DNA from: Naegleria lovaniensis
Taxonomy: Eukaryota; Heterolobosea; Eutetramitea; Acrasida; Naegleriidae
Direction of reading: 5' to 3'
DNA: 64,000 nucleotides
Assembly: GCF_003324165.1 (NCBI RefSeq)
Contig: NW_025407868.1
Location: 220,443-284,442 of the forward strand
Part shown: in pieces, positions 21,954 through 33,147 of the stretch
How positions within the stretch are numbered: position 1 is the first letter of the stretch
How the letters are laid out: each line of letters begins with the position of its first letter
Notes under the pieces: model-generated
Database searches by the model: none
Told to the model about the DNA's origin: nothing
The model's input: only the letters and a program-made list of their open reading frames with translations
Made by a program: the position numbers and the translations under genes

Positions 21954-22373
21954 AAACTCTATTGGAAAGAAATTTGAATATTAATTCCCAATTCAACCCT
22001 CACTTCTTCTTTCCTAATGTTGTAATGAAAATTTCTTTTTTAATAATAAATTAATCTCTTTCATGATCCAAATTTTCATCACGATGTTCGGTTAATGAAG
22101 AAGAATTTAAAAAATCAACAATCATCACTCTCGCCATTCCACCATTTTTTCTTGGCTTGCTAGAAATCCTCTTTGTTCACTGGGTCTTGTCAATATTGTT
22201 CATTCTTTCTTGATGTAATTTCTGTTCTTCTTTCAAATTGTTGCAATGAATAATACTAATTCCAAACGATGAAGTCCGAATGTCATGACATCAGCACGAC
22301 ACGTTAAGACTAACAATTTTTTTCTTTCTTCCCGCCAACAAAATATCATCCATTCAAAACGAAAAAAATATTC
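21954..22373. other. Intergenic region, no supported gene
   Basis: This 420-bp stretch lies between the DUF4116 relic and the kinesin start. It contains a T-rich tract (22316-22330) and an A-run just before the kinesin ATG, and probably carries the kinesin promoter. No open frame, RNA or repeat is supported. Confidence 0.45.
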
Positions 22374-24753
22374 ATGAATCGTAGTGGAAGCTTTAGGAGA
22401 AGCCTTAGCTCAACGTCCATGCAACAAGCAGCAGCTTCGGCCAACAAGAGTATCAACAGTGTCAATAATAATAACAACCAACAAAACATCAACAACCACA
22501 CCAACGACTATGAAGATGTAGATGAGGAAATTGAGGATCAAATCGATAGTGCAAGAAATATTGAGGATGATTTTGATGCTTCGAATCAACAAGAACATAT
22601 TACTGTTGTTGTTCGTGTAAGACCACCGTTACCTCGAGAAATTAAAGCGGCTCAAGAACGAGGTGAGCCCTATGTGAGCACTATCAAAATTAACGACTCT
22701 CATAAGAGTTTGACCATCTCCGATGCCCTTGATAATGATTATGGTGTGGGTCATTCTTTTACTTTTGATCATGTGTATGGTGAGGACAGTAGACAAGATG
22801 AAATTTATGAGAATCATGCAAGAGGAGCAGTTCTTTCGGTTTTAAAAGGCTATAATGTAAGTTGATGAAATAATTACAACATGCATTTAGGTTGTTTTCA
22901 AACAATTTACAACAATAGGCCACTCTGTTCGCGTACGGCCAAACTGGTACAGGTAAGGTAAGTATAATTTCAAATGCACTAGCCACATTACAACATCATT
23001 GATGCATCCTCAGACTTTTACCATGGAAGGCTTTAGTGGAAAGCGAGAACTGAGAGGAGTAATCCCGAGAGCAACTGAAGACATATTTGATTGTAAGTTT
23101 CTCTCGTTTTTGATCAAATAGATCACTCATTTACCATCTTTGACTCCATTAGATATTGAAACCAAAGGTTCTTCGAATATTAATTTTTTAATCAGAGCTT
23201 CCTATTTACAGATTTACAAAGAGGTAATTTACGATCTACTGGACCCATCTAAGAGCAATCTTACCATAAGAGAGGACAAGAAAAAAGGAACGTGTGTTGA
23301 GGGTCTCACAGAAGTGGTCGTCAGAACTCCAAAAGAAATTTATCAACTTATCGAACGAGGCCGAAAAGGAAGAGCAAAAGCAGCCACCAAGCTGAACGAA
23401 GAAAGTAGTAGAAGTCATGCTGTATTTATAATCGTTGCAGAACATCTTGAACGAAGCGTTTCCAATGAGGAAGATATTGATTGTGCCAATGCTGATGCGA
23501 TCACAGGAAAGCAAGGTACACATGAGGTAAAAGAGTCGTATCGTATCGGAAAGCTTAATCTAGTAGATTTGGCTGGAAGTGAGAGAGTTTCTGTGAGTGG
23601 AGCTTCTGGAGATCTACTAGAACAAACAAAAAAGATCAATCTTTCTTTGACATGCTTGGGAATGGTCATTTCTGCTCTCACGAAAACATACAAGAAAAAG
23701 GAAGTATATGTGCCATACAGAGATTCCAAGTTGACAAGATTATTGGCTGACAGCTTGGGAGGCAATTGTAGAACCACCATGTTGGCCATGGTCTCTCCAG
23801 CTCTTGAGTTTTATGGAGAATCCTTGTCAACACTTAATTTTGCAAAACGAGCAAAATGCATCAAAAACGTTGTAACAGTCAATGAGGATTTGGATCAACG
23901 AGCTCTTCTCAGAAAGTATGAAAAGGAATTGAAGAGATTACGAATTGAGCTATCAAAGAAGAACAAGACTGTAGTGGGAAAGCAAAGAATTCTAGAATTG
24001 GAAGAAGAGAAAAGAAGGGCTGAGGAGGATAAACTCGCAGCCATTGAGGCCTTGGAAGCACGATCAAGAGAATTCCTTCACGAAAAAACTCTCAAGAGAA
24101 AACTAGAAGAAAAGATTGCCCATCTTCAATCTCAATTGCTGGTAGGAGGTGAGAAAATTGAGGAAACACCAGCGTTCCGAAAGCTTATCAAACAAGAGTA
24201 TGAACGAGTCCATAAGCAATACGAGAAAAAGTTAGCTGAATTGGAGCGAGAGCGTCAATCCATAGAAGAGGATAAAGCACAGGTTGATAGATACAAGCAA
24301 TTGCTACTTAAACAACGAGACATCATGATTGCCCTCACAGCAAGACTCAATGAAAGAGATGAAACTATATTGTCACTCCAGGAGGAACTTGATGCTTATG
24401 ATCACCATCAGAAAATGTTGGAGGATGCACTGGATAGAAAAACAGCAGCACTCATCCATCTACAACGAGTCACAGATGCTGGATTAAGTACTAAGGAAAA
24501 AGAAAAGCAAGCTCTCAGAAAAATCATTGAAGTCAAAATGATACCGTATATGAACACTATTTACAAGAGTATGAACGCCTTTGAAACTCCAGAAATGGAA
24601 GAGACCACAAAACAAGTCAAGAAGCAGGTGGCCACCGTGACTCAACTCATGAAACAAACGGCCAATGCTCTTTCGTTGAATTCCGGAAATTCCACTGAAG
24701 AACAATCCTCCACTTCCGAAGCCTCCTTAAACCAATTCCAAACTCATGAATAA
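22374..24753 (+). CDS. Kinesin with N-terminal motor domain
   Basis: Exons 22374-22856, 22919-22957, 23014-23092 and 23153-24753 give 733 aa; all junctions are GT-AG and in phase. The motor spans ~75-430: VVVRVRPPLP (first strand), ATLFAYGQTGTGKT (P-loop 168-175), NEESSRSHAVF (switch I), LVDLAGSERVSVSG (switch II) and VPYRDSKLTRLLADSLGGN. A coiled coil fills ~445-690, heavy in E/K/R. The first ~70 residues are N/Q-rich and acidic. It should walk on microtubules, probably toward the plus end given the N-terminal motor. The subfamily cannot be fixed by eye. The 39-nt second exon carries most of the P-loop, and splitting the ATP site across two introns is typical of intron-rich kinesins rather than of this neighbourhood. 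Confidence 0.93.
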
Positions 24754-24991
24754 ATTGTACCATCTTGCTCCGAATAACTCTCTTGTGCACATAATCTCCT
24801 GACATCCATGCTGTTGTTGTCGAACCCAGTTGCGAACCACACTGGCACTGGAATCTTTTTTCTCAATCAAAACAATCCAATCAATTCAATTAGGTTGTGA
24901 AGAATTTTTGCGAAACGAAAAAAATATTAATATTGCTGCTGCCCTTCCTCATCATCACGATACATCAATAATTCTTGAATTTTCCAAAAAG

Positions 24992-25984
24992 ATGAGAAAA
25001 GCAGCAACAACAACATCATACGTACCACCAACAACATCTACTACAACAACATCAGAACCGGTACCTCCTTCATCATCTTCTTTCATTAATAGTGTAACAA
25101 ATTTCATTAGAAATTTACATAAAGCAAAAGGCTTGAGGGAGCCTCGTAAATATGAAGATTATAACAGAGAAGCAAAGGATTTATTTGTTACCGATGCTGG
25201 AGAGGGCTTCACTGTCCAATTAAACAAAATAATTGGACAAACAGCTCAACATGAATTTGGTTTGTCCCACTCAGTCTTTGTTGGTGGGAGCGGAATGAGA
25301 CCACCAGATTATACCACTACCGTATCATTTGCAAACAAGACAACTAATCTTCTCTCTCAAATCCAACTTCCACATTATATTCACTTTTTCATGTTGAAAC
25401 GTAAATTCTTGAATGAAAAACTTACGACCGAAGTGAATTATGCAAATGCAAATAATAACCTTATCGCAAAAGCAGATTATTCAGAAAGGGATTATGTGAT
25501 TGATGCTCAGTATGATCTTGAGAAGGGCAAATTTCAAATTTCCTATATGCAAAGCGTGTTGCCATTCCTTCAACTCGGATGTTCTGGCTTCTACAGAACC
25601 TCAGATAGAGTGAGTGGTCTTTCTACATGTGTGCGTTATCAACCAACAAAGGAAGCTATTGTTACTGGTGAAGCTAAGGTGTCTGGTCCACTCTCTCAAG
25701 CCAATACCTATAATTTGAAGGCTTCCTATTATCAACAAGTAGGTGTTGATACATTTTTGTGCACGGAAGCAACCTATGATGTTTCTGAACGCACTCTCAA
25801 TTTCATTTATGGATTCCAACAATTGTTCCAACAAGCTAAATTCCGTGTTACTGCATCTCAAGACTTTAATATTAAGGCTAGTTTTGATATCATGCCAACC
25901 ATGTCGACTAATATTAACACCTCAATTGATGCAAATCCAGCCAAATCAGAATACAAGTTTGGTGTTTCCATTCAAATTAACTAA
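24992..25984 (+). CDS. TOM40: TOM40-like mitochondrial outer-membrane import channel
   Basis: A single exon. The frame is open from 24830 via a TTG; the first ATG is 24992 (MRKAATTTSYVPP), giving 330 aa. A P/T/S-rich leader (~1-35) and a helix (SFINSVTNFIRNLHKAKGL) precede ~19 amphipathic beta-strands. The family marks are strongest in ANKTTNLLSQI, YDVSERTLNFIYGFQQLFQQAKFRVTASQD and the final strand EYKFGVSIQIN, which match Tom40 better than VDAC. Tom40 is the barrel through which nearly all precursors enter mitochondria. VDAC and Tom40 share the same fold and are hard to separate by eye; the YGFQQLFQQAKFR block is the main reason for Tom40. Confidence 0.8.
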   Translation: MRKAATTTSYVPPTTSTTTTSEPVPPSSSSFINSVTNFIRNLHKAKGLREPRKYEDYNREAKDLFVTDAGEGFTVQLNKIIGQTAQHEFGLSHSVFVGGSGMRPPDYTTTVSFANKTTNLLSQIQLPHYIHFFMLKRKFLNEKLTTEVNYANANNNLIAKADYSERDYVIDAQYDLEKGKFQISYMQSVLPFLQLGCSGFYRTSDRVSGLSTCVRYQPTKEAIVTGEAKVSGPLSQANTYNLKASYYQQVGVDTFLCTEATYDVSERTLNFIYGFQQLFQQAKFRVTASQDFNIKASFDIMPTMSTNINTSIDANPAKSEYKFGVSIQIN

Positions 25985-26088
25985 TAATAAAAACGCTTAT
26001 GGTGTAGTCCTTGAGAAAGTTTTATGTGAGGATGATGGAATTGGGTAATTCTAATGAATTCATAGTTCAACAACAAGAAGTTCCATCC

Positions 26089-28593
26089 TTAAGCTGTCTC
26101 TTCACTTTTTAGCTTTTTTCTGAGAACTAGCAAGTCCATCATGTCCTCTCTGACACCTTCCATGTCATGGTCAAAGGAATCGTCATCATAGTCAAATATA
26201 CTTTCTTCAATCTCAACCTTGGGTTCTGCAATGTCAAGATGAGGCGACGAGTCCAAATTATTGTTCATGTTAGGCGTGGTAAGAAAATTGGAAGGAACTG
26301 CCGGTGGTTTCGGTGGTGAAATCTTCTTTGAGGGTTGTCCAAGAATAGTTGTATCATCATCGAACGTCAGTTGCTTCTTGACTCGATCAAATGATGGTTC
26401 CTTGATCATGTGGTTGGCTTGTTTTCGACCCTTATTCCCCAGTGGCGTTTCCTTTGTGCTTTGCTTTTTCATTAATATTTTACCCATCACTTTTCCAACA
26501 AAATTAGAATCCAACTGTACAGAAGCTGTGGTATTCGACGACAAACCAGCCTGGGGTGACACCATGATATTCGGAGAGACAATGACAGGTTTTTTCTTAT
26601 TCCTTACATGAGGATTGTGATCTAGGGCAGCATTGGTACTTTTTGGTCTACTCTGGTGTGTATGTTGTTGTTGTTGCTGTGACAACCGTTTAGGACTTGG
26701 AGTTTGTGGATTCAATAATATCTCTGGAGAGGTGGTTTGTTTTTTAATGGGTGTCGAAGGAGCTGATTTTGGTCTCAATAGTGGTTGACCAGTCGGTGAA
26801 GGAGTAAGAAGATGTTGTCCATAAACCTGTTGTTGTTGAGAATTCGGTGGTGGTGGCTTGTGTGGATCATTGTGAAACATGTTATAGAGCTAAAAAAGTA
26901 TTGTAAAAAGATTGTAACATTCATGTCAGGGTCAATGGTTATGCATTCATTCTCTTACTTACATTATAGAATTTCTCTTGAACCACTTTAGTAGTTTCTG
27001 TTTTGTAATATTTGCTGTCCAGAGGTTTTTTCTGAGGTGTTGTAGAGGGATCTCTTGCAATATCTTTCGAAGGTGACGCAAATGGTGATGTGGAGTGATT
27101 GGGAGTAGAGGGCTGGGTGGACAAATTGGAGGGCGTGTGGAATGTAGAGGTGGTTGCTGTTGTTGTTGTTGTTGTAGTAGCATTGACACTAGTCAACGTT
27201 GAAGTATTGTTGGATCTTGGTGAAACAGATGGTGGTATTGGAAGTGAGGGTGTAATAATGACATGACCATTCTTGATGAGCTCATTCAATTGGTTTTGTT
27301 TTTTCAAGAGTCGTTCTTCCATGTCTTTGAGCTCTTGCTCTTTCTTGTTGAGCGCGAGAGATTTTTCATTCTGTTCGCATCGTGTGAATGTTAATTTTGT
27401 GAGTCATTCAGTTCAACAACAACAGGAGGAGCATACTTACCAAATCTTGACATTCTTGTTGATGTGTGGCTTCCTTTTCTTCAAATTCTCTCAGTTTTTT
27501 CTCCAAAGCTTGAATTTTCATTTCATATTCTGTCCTTATTTGTTTTTCAAGAAGTAAAAATTGTTCTTTTAGTTTCAGCTCCTTGTGACGCAATTTCGCC
27601 TTTTGAATTCTCAATTTTACAGCAGAGTAATTTAAAATATGGTTAATATCTGGTCGTTTGCTTGGATCCTTTTCTAACATTTTGAAAATTAAAAACTGTA
27701 GCTCCATAGAATACTGTTTAGACAGAGGTTTAGGAGTTTCACTCACAATTTTCCTTAATTGATCGGTTCATACAATTGTGTTTTCATCAAAAATTAACAC
27801 TTACTTAGCGAGTGCGATTTGATTCGTTGCCAGAAATGGCGGAGAGAAGGATGCCAACTCATACATGAGGCAACCGAAAGCCCAAACGTCACTTTTATGA
27901 TTGTATGGCTGTTCTTGGCATAATTCTGGACTTTGATAGAGTGGAGTTCCTACATTGGTTGAGGCGAAAGATGATTGAGGACCAAGTAATCTTCCCAGTC
28001 CCATATCTCCAATTTTTACATTATCCTCGGCGTCAAGAAAAATATTCTGTGGTTTAATGTCACGATGCTATAAACGAGTTTGTTTGTAAGTATCCAGTTT
28101 TCGTACATTCATACTTACTAAAATTCTCTTGTCATGTAAATATTTCAAACCTTGTGAAATTTGTATGAGAAAATTCCACAATAAATCTTCCTTAAACGCC
28201 TTTCCTTGCTGTTGTTTGATCTTTTGTGTGAGATCTCCTCCTGATGCATATTCCATGATAATACACAGAAAATTATTCTCAAGAAAAGAATCCAAGTATT
28301 TGATAATGTTAAAATGTTCACATTGACTCATGAGTCGTGCCTGGTCGATTCATAAAGAAATGCATGATGACAGAATGAATACAAAAGTTGGTTTGACGAG
28401 TTAACGACCCATTTGTTACATTCAAAATTCTTACCTCATTCAAGGCCTCTTCTTTATCCCTCTCGTCAACTCCATCCAAGTTTACCACTTTTTCAACACA
28501 AATTTCACCTGTAATTCTATTCCGAACCTTATAGACCTTTCCATATGATCCGGACCCTAATTCTTCCAGAATTTCATAATTCTGAAGTACCAT
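26089..28593 (-). CDS. NEK-family protein kinase (NEK6/7-like activation loop)
   Basis: Six exons on the minus strand, 28593-28435, 28340-28119, 28067-27805, 27753-27441, 27370-26963 and 26889-26089, encode 721 aa; all phases agree. The kinase domain (~1-265) shows LGSGSYGKVY (Gly loop), CVEKVV (ATP lysine), EARLMSQCEHFNIIKYLDSF, HRDIKPQNIFL (catalytic loop), GDMGLGR in place of DFG, and VGTPLYQSPEL plus SDVWAFGCLMYEL. DMG parallels the DLG of NEK6/7. NEK kinases act in mitotic entry, spindle and basal-body/flagellum control, and Naegleria builds centrioles on demand. A coiled coil (~285-380) follows the kinase, then a P/S/T/Q-rich tail of ~340 residues. The start codons of this gene and PTRHD1 are 219 bp apart, a divergent pair. 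Confidence 0.93.
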
Positions 28594-28812
28594 TCTTCGT
28601 TATCTTGTAGTACTACAACCAACTTCAAAGATGATCACTATATTCAAAAAACAATAACAACCACTTTCCGAGCGAGCTCTCTGGTGCCAGCTGTTTTGGT
28701 GTTTCAATTTTTTTGTATGTTTCAAATTTGGTTTTGGCGGCACAAGTTTTTGAAAAAAGAAAAATGGACAAGACCAATACCACACAACGAAACAGAGGAT
28801 GAATTCAAAAAA

Positions 28813-29238
28813 ATGTCGGAAACATCCAATACTAACAACACAACAACCAATGCATCAACACCACAGCAAGATACCATCATTCAATACATTGTCATACGTA
28901 GAGACCTTATGGAACCTCCATATTCATACGCAATAGGATCCATCGTAAGCCAAGGTAGCCATTCCAGTGTTTCTATCATTTCGGAATCCATCATGGCGAA
29001 AGATGAAGTAACATTGCAATATGTGGATCCAAATGCTTCCTCTCAAATGCACACCATTGTGTTAGAATGTCCGAATGAAAAACAATTACTTTCTCTGAGA
29101 GATTCATTAGAAAAGGCTCAATTGAGATTTAAATTATGGATTGAACAACCAGAAAATATTCCGACTGCAATCGCTTTGAAACCATATCATCGATCACTTG
29201 TAGCAAAATTTGTAAAAAAGTTTAAATTGTTTAAATAG
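28813..29238 (+). CDS. PTRHD1: PTRHD1-like peptidyl-tRNA hydrolase (Pth2 fold)
   Basis: A single exon of 141 aa. The ATG at 28813 follows seven A; the longer frame upstream depends on a GTG. Residues ~25-141 align with PTRHD1: QYIVIRRDL, YAIGSIVSQGSHSSVSIIS, IVLECPNEKQLLSLRDSLE, KLWIEQPENIPTAIALKPY and the terminal VKKFKLFK. Human PTRHD1 is 140 aa. Pth2-type enzymes release peptides from peptidyl-tRNA; for PTRHD1 itself that activity is not firmly shown. The SQGSHSS segment corresponds to the Pth2 AQ-(C/A)-H-A active-site region, with the His kept. The first ~20 residues are N/T-rich and outside the fold. Confidence 0.9.
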   Translation: MSETSNTNNTTTNASTPQQDTIIQYIVIRRDLMEPPYSYAIGSIVSQGSHSSVSIISESIMAKDEVTLQYVDPNASSQMHTIVLECPNEKQLLSLRDSLEKAQLRFKLWIEQPENIPTAIALKPYHRSLVAKFVKKFKLFK

Positions 29239-29522
29239 AGATTGAATGAATTTTCGGAGCTTGTGAATGATTATTCACCCAGAAAGCAAAGACATTTTTT
29301 TGGAAGATGTCTACCACTCCTCTCAAAATGAACTCAACAAATAATGTAAATCAAGGATATTCGTTCATAGCTAGCTCGTTGTCACACTCATTAGACTCGT
29401 TTTTTAGAACAATTGCTGTTCCCTTCCATTTTCAATTCCAATTCATATTTACCATTTCCAAAATAAAAAAATCGCTCATCATCAACTTGATCAATAACAC
29501 CATCATCATCTTGTCATTCAAA

Positions 29523-29963
29523 ATGGTGAGCTTTAAAGTAGTTTTTGCTCTGCTGGTTACAATGGCAGCAGGAGTTTCAATTGGATTAATGTTAGCAATT
29601 GTTGGATGTGCTGTTACGTGGGGAACTCCTCATCCCGAAAATTGGTTTGCACTCATCACGCTGCTCTGTTATGTGATGGCTCCATTTCCCGATATTATTG
29701 CAAGAGCCTTTTCATCACGAGTGGAGAAAGAAGATGAAGATGATGCCACCGTTTGGGAACATTTTGGAGCCTTCTTATCTGCTTTCATCGGTACCATTGG
29801 ATTAGGATTATTATTTGTGTTGGCTCATACTGGAATTATTCAATGGGAAACATTTGCTTTTGAGATTAGTGGTGGAATAGTCATTCTTTTGACCATGGTT
29901 GCCTCTTTCATTGTCTTTAAGGTTGCTAAACGTAGAGAAGAAGCCTCCGATAGTTATTATTGA
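29523..29963 (+). CDS. VPS55: VPS55/LEPROT-family endosomal membrane protein
   Basis: A single exon. The ATG at 29523 (MVSFKVVFALLVTMAAG) gives 146 aa, close to the ~130-140 aa of Vps55/LEPROT. An in-frame ATG at 29307 would add 72 residues not seen in the family. Four hydrophobic helices are visible: ~4-28 (FALLVTMAAGVSIGLMLAIVG), ~38-58 with the signature CYVMAPFPDIIARAF, ~77-100 (FLSAFIGTIGLGLLFVLAHTG), and ~112-135 (GGIVILLTMVASFIVF). The (A/S)-P-(F/I)-P-x-x-I-A motif between helices 2 and 3 is diagnostic. Vps55 works with Vps68 in traffic from late endosome to vacuole; LEPROT controls receptor surface levels. An acidic loop (EKEDEDD) lies after helix 2. Confidence 0.9.
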   Translation: MVSFKVVFALLVTMAAGVSIGLMLAIVGCAVTWGTPHPENWFALITLLCYVMAPFPDIIARAFSSRVEKEDEDDATVWEHFGAFLSAFIGTIGLGLLFVLAHTGIIQWETFAFEISGGIVILLTMVASFIVFKVAKRREEASDSYY

Positions 29964-30143
29964 ACAATATTCTTGTGATCTAACTTTTGAATCTTGGTTT
30001 GAATCATCAAACAAAATTCCTTGAAAGTAGTTGTATTATTGATTCGCATTATTCCTTGATTACCAATATTTATGTCATCAGAGCTTAAAAATTATTAAAA
30101 AACAATTAAAATCAACAAGAGAATAAATTGAGTTCAAAAAAAA

Positions 30144-31250
30144 ATGTATCTTGAATGCAACTTTCCTATCAAAGCCGACACTTCGGACTCTTATTTATCA
30201 GCACTTACACACCGATGTAACTTTTTGAGAAATTGTAGGTATTGAATATGATAGATGGTTAAGAAATATTATTATTGTGGAAATTATTAACGGTCTAAAA
30301 CAAATTCCGAATTATTCTGAATCATTTATGAATTATTGAACAATGAATTTTCAGTGGGATGGCAAGGAGTTGCTCTCAACATTACCATTGACTCAACTAA
30401 CATTGGACAACAGAATCAAATCATTCAAGAGGTTTTTCCTAAAATTGTTAAATATGTGAGCGACGAGTTGGAACAACACAAAATTCAACTCAATTCTAAA
30501 ATTTCCTTCATTGCTCCTTTTCGTAAAAATTCAAACGCAACCTCTTCCATTTACAATCAAGACGGAGGAAAGGATTTCAAGATTTATACACGCTTGACCT
30601 ATGCATCGGATCTCCATAAGAAAATTGTGAATATGAATTTTGAGGAAGATTTATATCAGAGCATTGACATTATTGCTCTTGATTTGTCATTAGGGCAGCA
30701 TTTAACAGCAGATAATATGATTACATATTTAAGCACAATTTGTACAAAATCGAGTGTTGATTTGCTAAGTTTTAAACCTCCCTTTGATCTTACGTTAGAT
30801 ACAGTCATTAGAAAGTCGAAAAACAAACTGAAAGAAGCCATCAGAAGAAATGTTTGTATGGAATTTTGTTACGGAGATGTTGTAAATTCTAAGGAGTCTC
30901 TGTCCAAGTTTGGAATTTCAAATTGGATTCAATTTTTGATCGTTCTTATTCGTAATTTTAAAACCAAGCAATTAATATTCTCGAATGGAAGCTCGAAAAT
31001 GTTAAGCACAGCTATAATGCAAGATGTCAATCAATTACCATTTATTAGATCACCGCATGACGTTGCGAACATTGTTGGCTTGTTCGGCCTTAGTTTTGTA
31101 GTAGGAAAGTCACTCATTACAACCAATACTTTGCATGCACTCAAGCACGCAGAAATGAGAAAAGCCATTCGAGGTGTGGTGAAAGTGACTGAACTATCTC
31201 TCGATTCGAGCAAAAAGAGATCGTTGGATCAATCCATGGAGGATGAATAA
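30144..31250 (+). CDS. RPP30: RNase P/MRP protein subunit RPP30
   Basis: Exons 30144-30234 and 30355-31250 are joined across a 120-bp GTAGGT...TCAG intron, 328 aa. The ATG follows nine A. The join (LRN|LGWQGVALNITIDS) restores the family's first beta-alpha unit. The TIM-barrel-like fold continues with IDIIALDLS, VDLLSFKPPFDLTL, AIRRNVCMEFCYGDVV, KQLIFSNGSSKM and RSPHDVANIVGLFGLS, matching RPP30 and archaeal Rpp30. RPP30 pairs with POP5 to stabilise the catalytic RNA of RNase P (tRNA 5' trimming) and MRP in the nucleus/nucleolus. The C-terminal tail is short and charged (KKRSLDQSMEDE). Human RPP30 is 268 aa, so this copy has loop insertions. Confidence 0.92.
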
Positions 31251-31324
31251 AGCAGAGCTCTGAAATAATTCGCGACTTTCAACTGAACTTATAAGCAAGA
31301 TTACAAGCTTGCTTACAACCTTCT

Positions 31325-33147
31325 TTAACCAACTTTCATGAAAGGAGATGATTCCAATTGCTGCCCGCAAGGGTTAGTTTGGGTGGTTTTAATCCCTGTG
31401 GACTGTTCTTGAGATTTGTTGGATGTTGTTTGAAGAAATACATAACCATTGTCATCATCGTAACCACTACTACTGTTTGCATCATCTTCGTCGCCACTGT
31501 CATACTTGCTGTTGAAAAGGTCTGGAATGTGTGAAGGCTCTTTTTGCATTCGCTTCCGCAATACTTCTGTTTGTAAACATAAGCAGAATTTTGGAACCCA
31601 CACCTTCTTTCGATGTTTAAATTTTACCAAAGGAACGTTCATGTCCACCGATTGCATAGAAGCGATGGATGCTGAATTTTTCGCCTTATGGTTGTTTTGT
31701 TGTTCACAATGTTGAATAAACTCATGAGAGGTGCCAATTCTTTTTTGTTTTGCCACACCGACGAAGGGTCAGCACAAATAATTTCATTCAACTCCTTAAA
31801 CAATAAACTTCCTCCAACAACGACGGTGGGTGACGAGCATGATACTACCAATTCAACCTCTACCTCGTCCTCATTGATCGTCAACACATTACCTATTTTA
31901 CCATGCAAGTATGGATCTAAAGGTTAGGTTTCACATGACAGTTACCGAACACGCTGACTTGAAAAGAAACATACCTACAAAGGCACTTCCAGTAATTCCC
32001 AGCTCTTCATCATCCACCACAATCATTACCAAATCACGTTTCCTCAAATACATTGCTGTAGTTCGATCTAATAGCGTGTACTTTCGATCGTTGTGATGAT
32101 GAAGGGGAGAATTCGGGCTATTAAGGCTCAAAGAAGAGTCGCTAGAAGTGAATGCTCCCAATGGAGTTTCTGGAGGCGATGAAGAGAGCAATTCTAAATT
32201 CTCAGTGGATACTTCATTTCGGGCGAGTAAAAACTTCTTTCGTTGTTGGGCATAATCATTCAAAAAGTTAGGAGGTTGATGTTGTAATTCGGGCTCAGTC
32301 TGTTGCTGAACACGAGCAAAGCCAGTTTTGGGTGGACGAATGGTTGGAGGTCGTACCTTAGTCGTTAATGGAATTGGAAGAACCTCTTTGTGTTCTTTCT
32401 TTTCTTCATCATCAAATGCTTCTCGTGTATGAGGAGGTAAGGCCTTATTGGTGCTGAGCTGCTGTTGTTGCTGGTTGTTATTATTATTGGTTTGTTCTGA
32501 ACATAAATCGTTGAGGATGAAGTTGTCCGAATAATTGAGGCAGACGGTTGTTGTGGTCGCAAAGCTTCGTTCAAGTTTTTTGGGTGTTCCAATAAGGCTG
32601 CTCCATGTGGTTGATGTTGAGGATGTTGTGCCTTTACGTGATGATGCGTATTGAAATGATTATGAAATGTTGAATGTTGGTTGGCAACATCATGATGCGA
32701 AGGAAAATGGAATTTCAAATTCTGTGTATTCATACCAACACCGTTACCTTTAAGGGTTGAGTGATGTAAGTGTGAGGGATGATTCAATGGATGATGATTA
32801 TGATGATGCTGAGCTACGACTTTCTGTATTCTATTTTCTTGCGTAGGATTCAGATGAGAATGAAGCGTTGTGTATGCGTTGCTGGTAGTTCTCAATTTTA
32901 GAGTTTCATCGTCCTCATCACTGCTATTTCTGAGGGGGGCTCCCTCATTTCTCGGATGCGTATTATCGACTTGAAAATTCTCTTCAAAAGGATCTTGATG
33001 TTGTTGCATCCTTTGTAAATGATAATGATGAATGATTTTCTTCATGGATGACTCTTGTTGTTCTTGCGAGCGGTGAAATGGTCCAATTGGCTGCTGTTGT
33101 TGTTGTTGTTGCGTGGCTGGATTCTGTGGTGGATTGAGGTTTATCAA
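31325..33147 (-). CDS. Unrecognised Q/H/N-rich protein gene with two apparent frame breaks (5' end unresolved)
   Basis: Coding character is clear but no single frame spans the gene. Frame A (33147 to ~32580) is Q/H-rich with blocks such as DPFEENFQVDNTHPRNEG. Frame B (~32580 to 31975) reads TPKKLERSFATTTTVCLNYS, VRPPTIRPPKTGFARVQQQT and YLRKRDLVMIVVDDEELGIT. A clean 58-bp intron (31974-31917) joins it to DPYLHGKIGNVLTINEDEVE. After a second break the last frame (31740-31325) ends with LVKFKHRKKVWVPKFCLC and an acidic tail. Both breaks coincide with runs of six A (complement 32576-32581 and 31741-31746) and would be healed by one extra A each. The frame has no ATG at its 5' end, so more exons lie upstream in 33.2-33.7 kb, where strong minus-strand donors (33380, 33299) occur. 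No domain was recognised. Confidence 0.5.

Noticed and set aside
29307-29522. N-terminal extension of the VPS55-like protein
   Set aside because: It adds 72 residues absent from the family; the ATG at 29523 gives the expected length.
31741-31746. Programmed -1 frameshift at the second A6 run
   Set aside because: The codon phase (AAC AAA AAA GAA) does not form an X-XXY-YYZ slippery site; a missing base is more likely.
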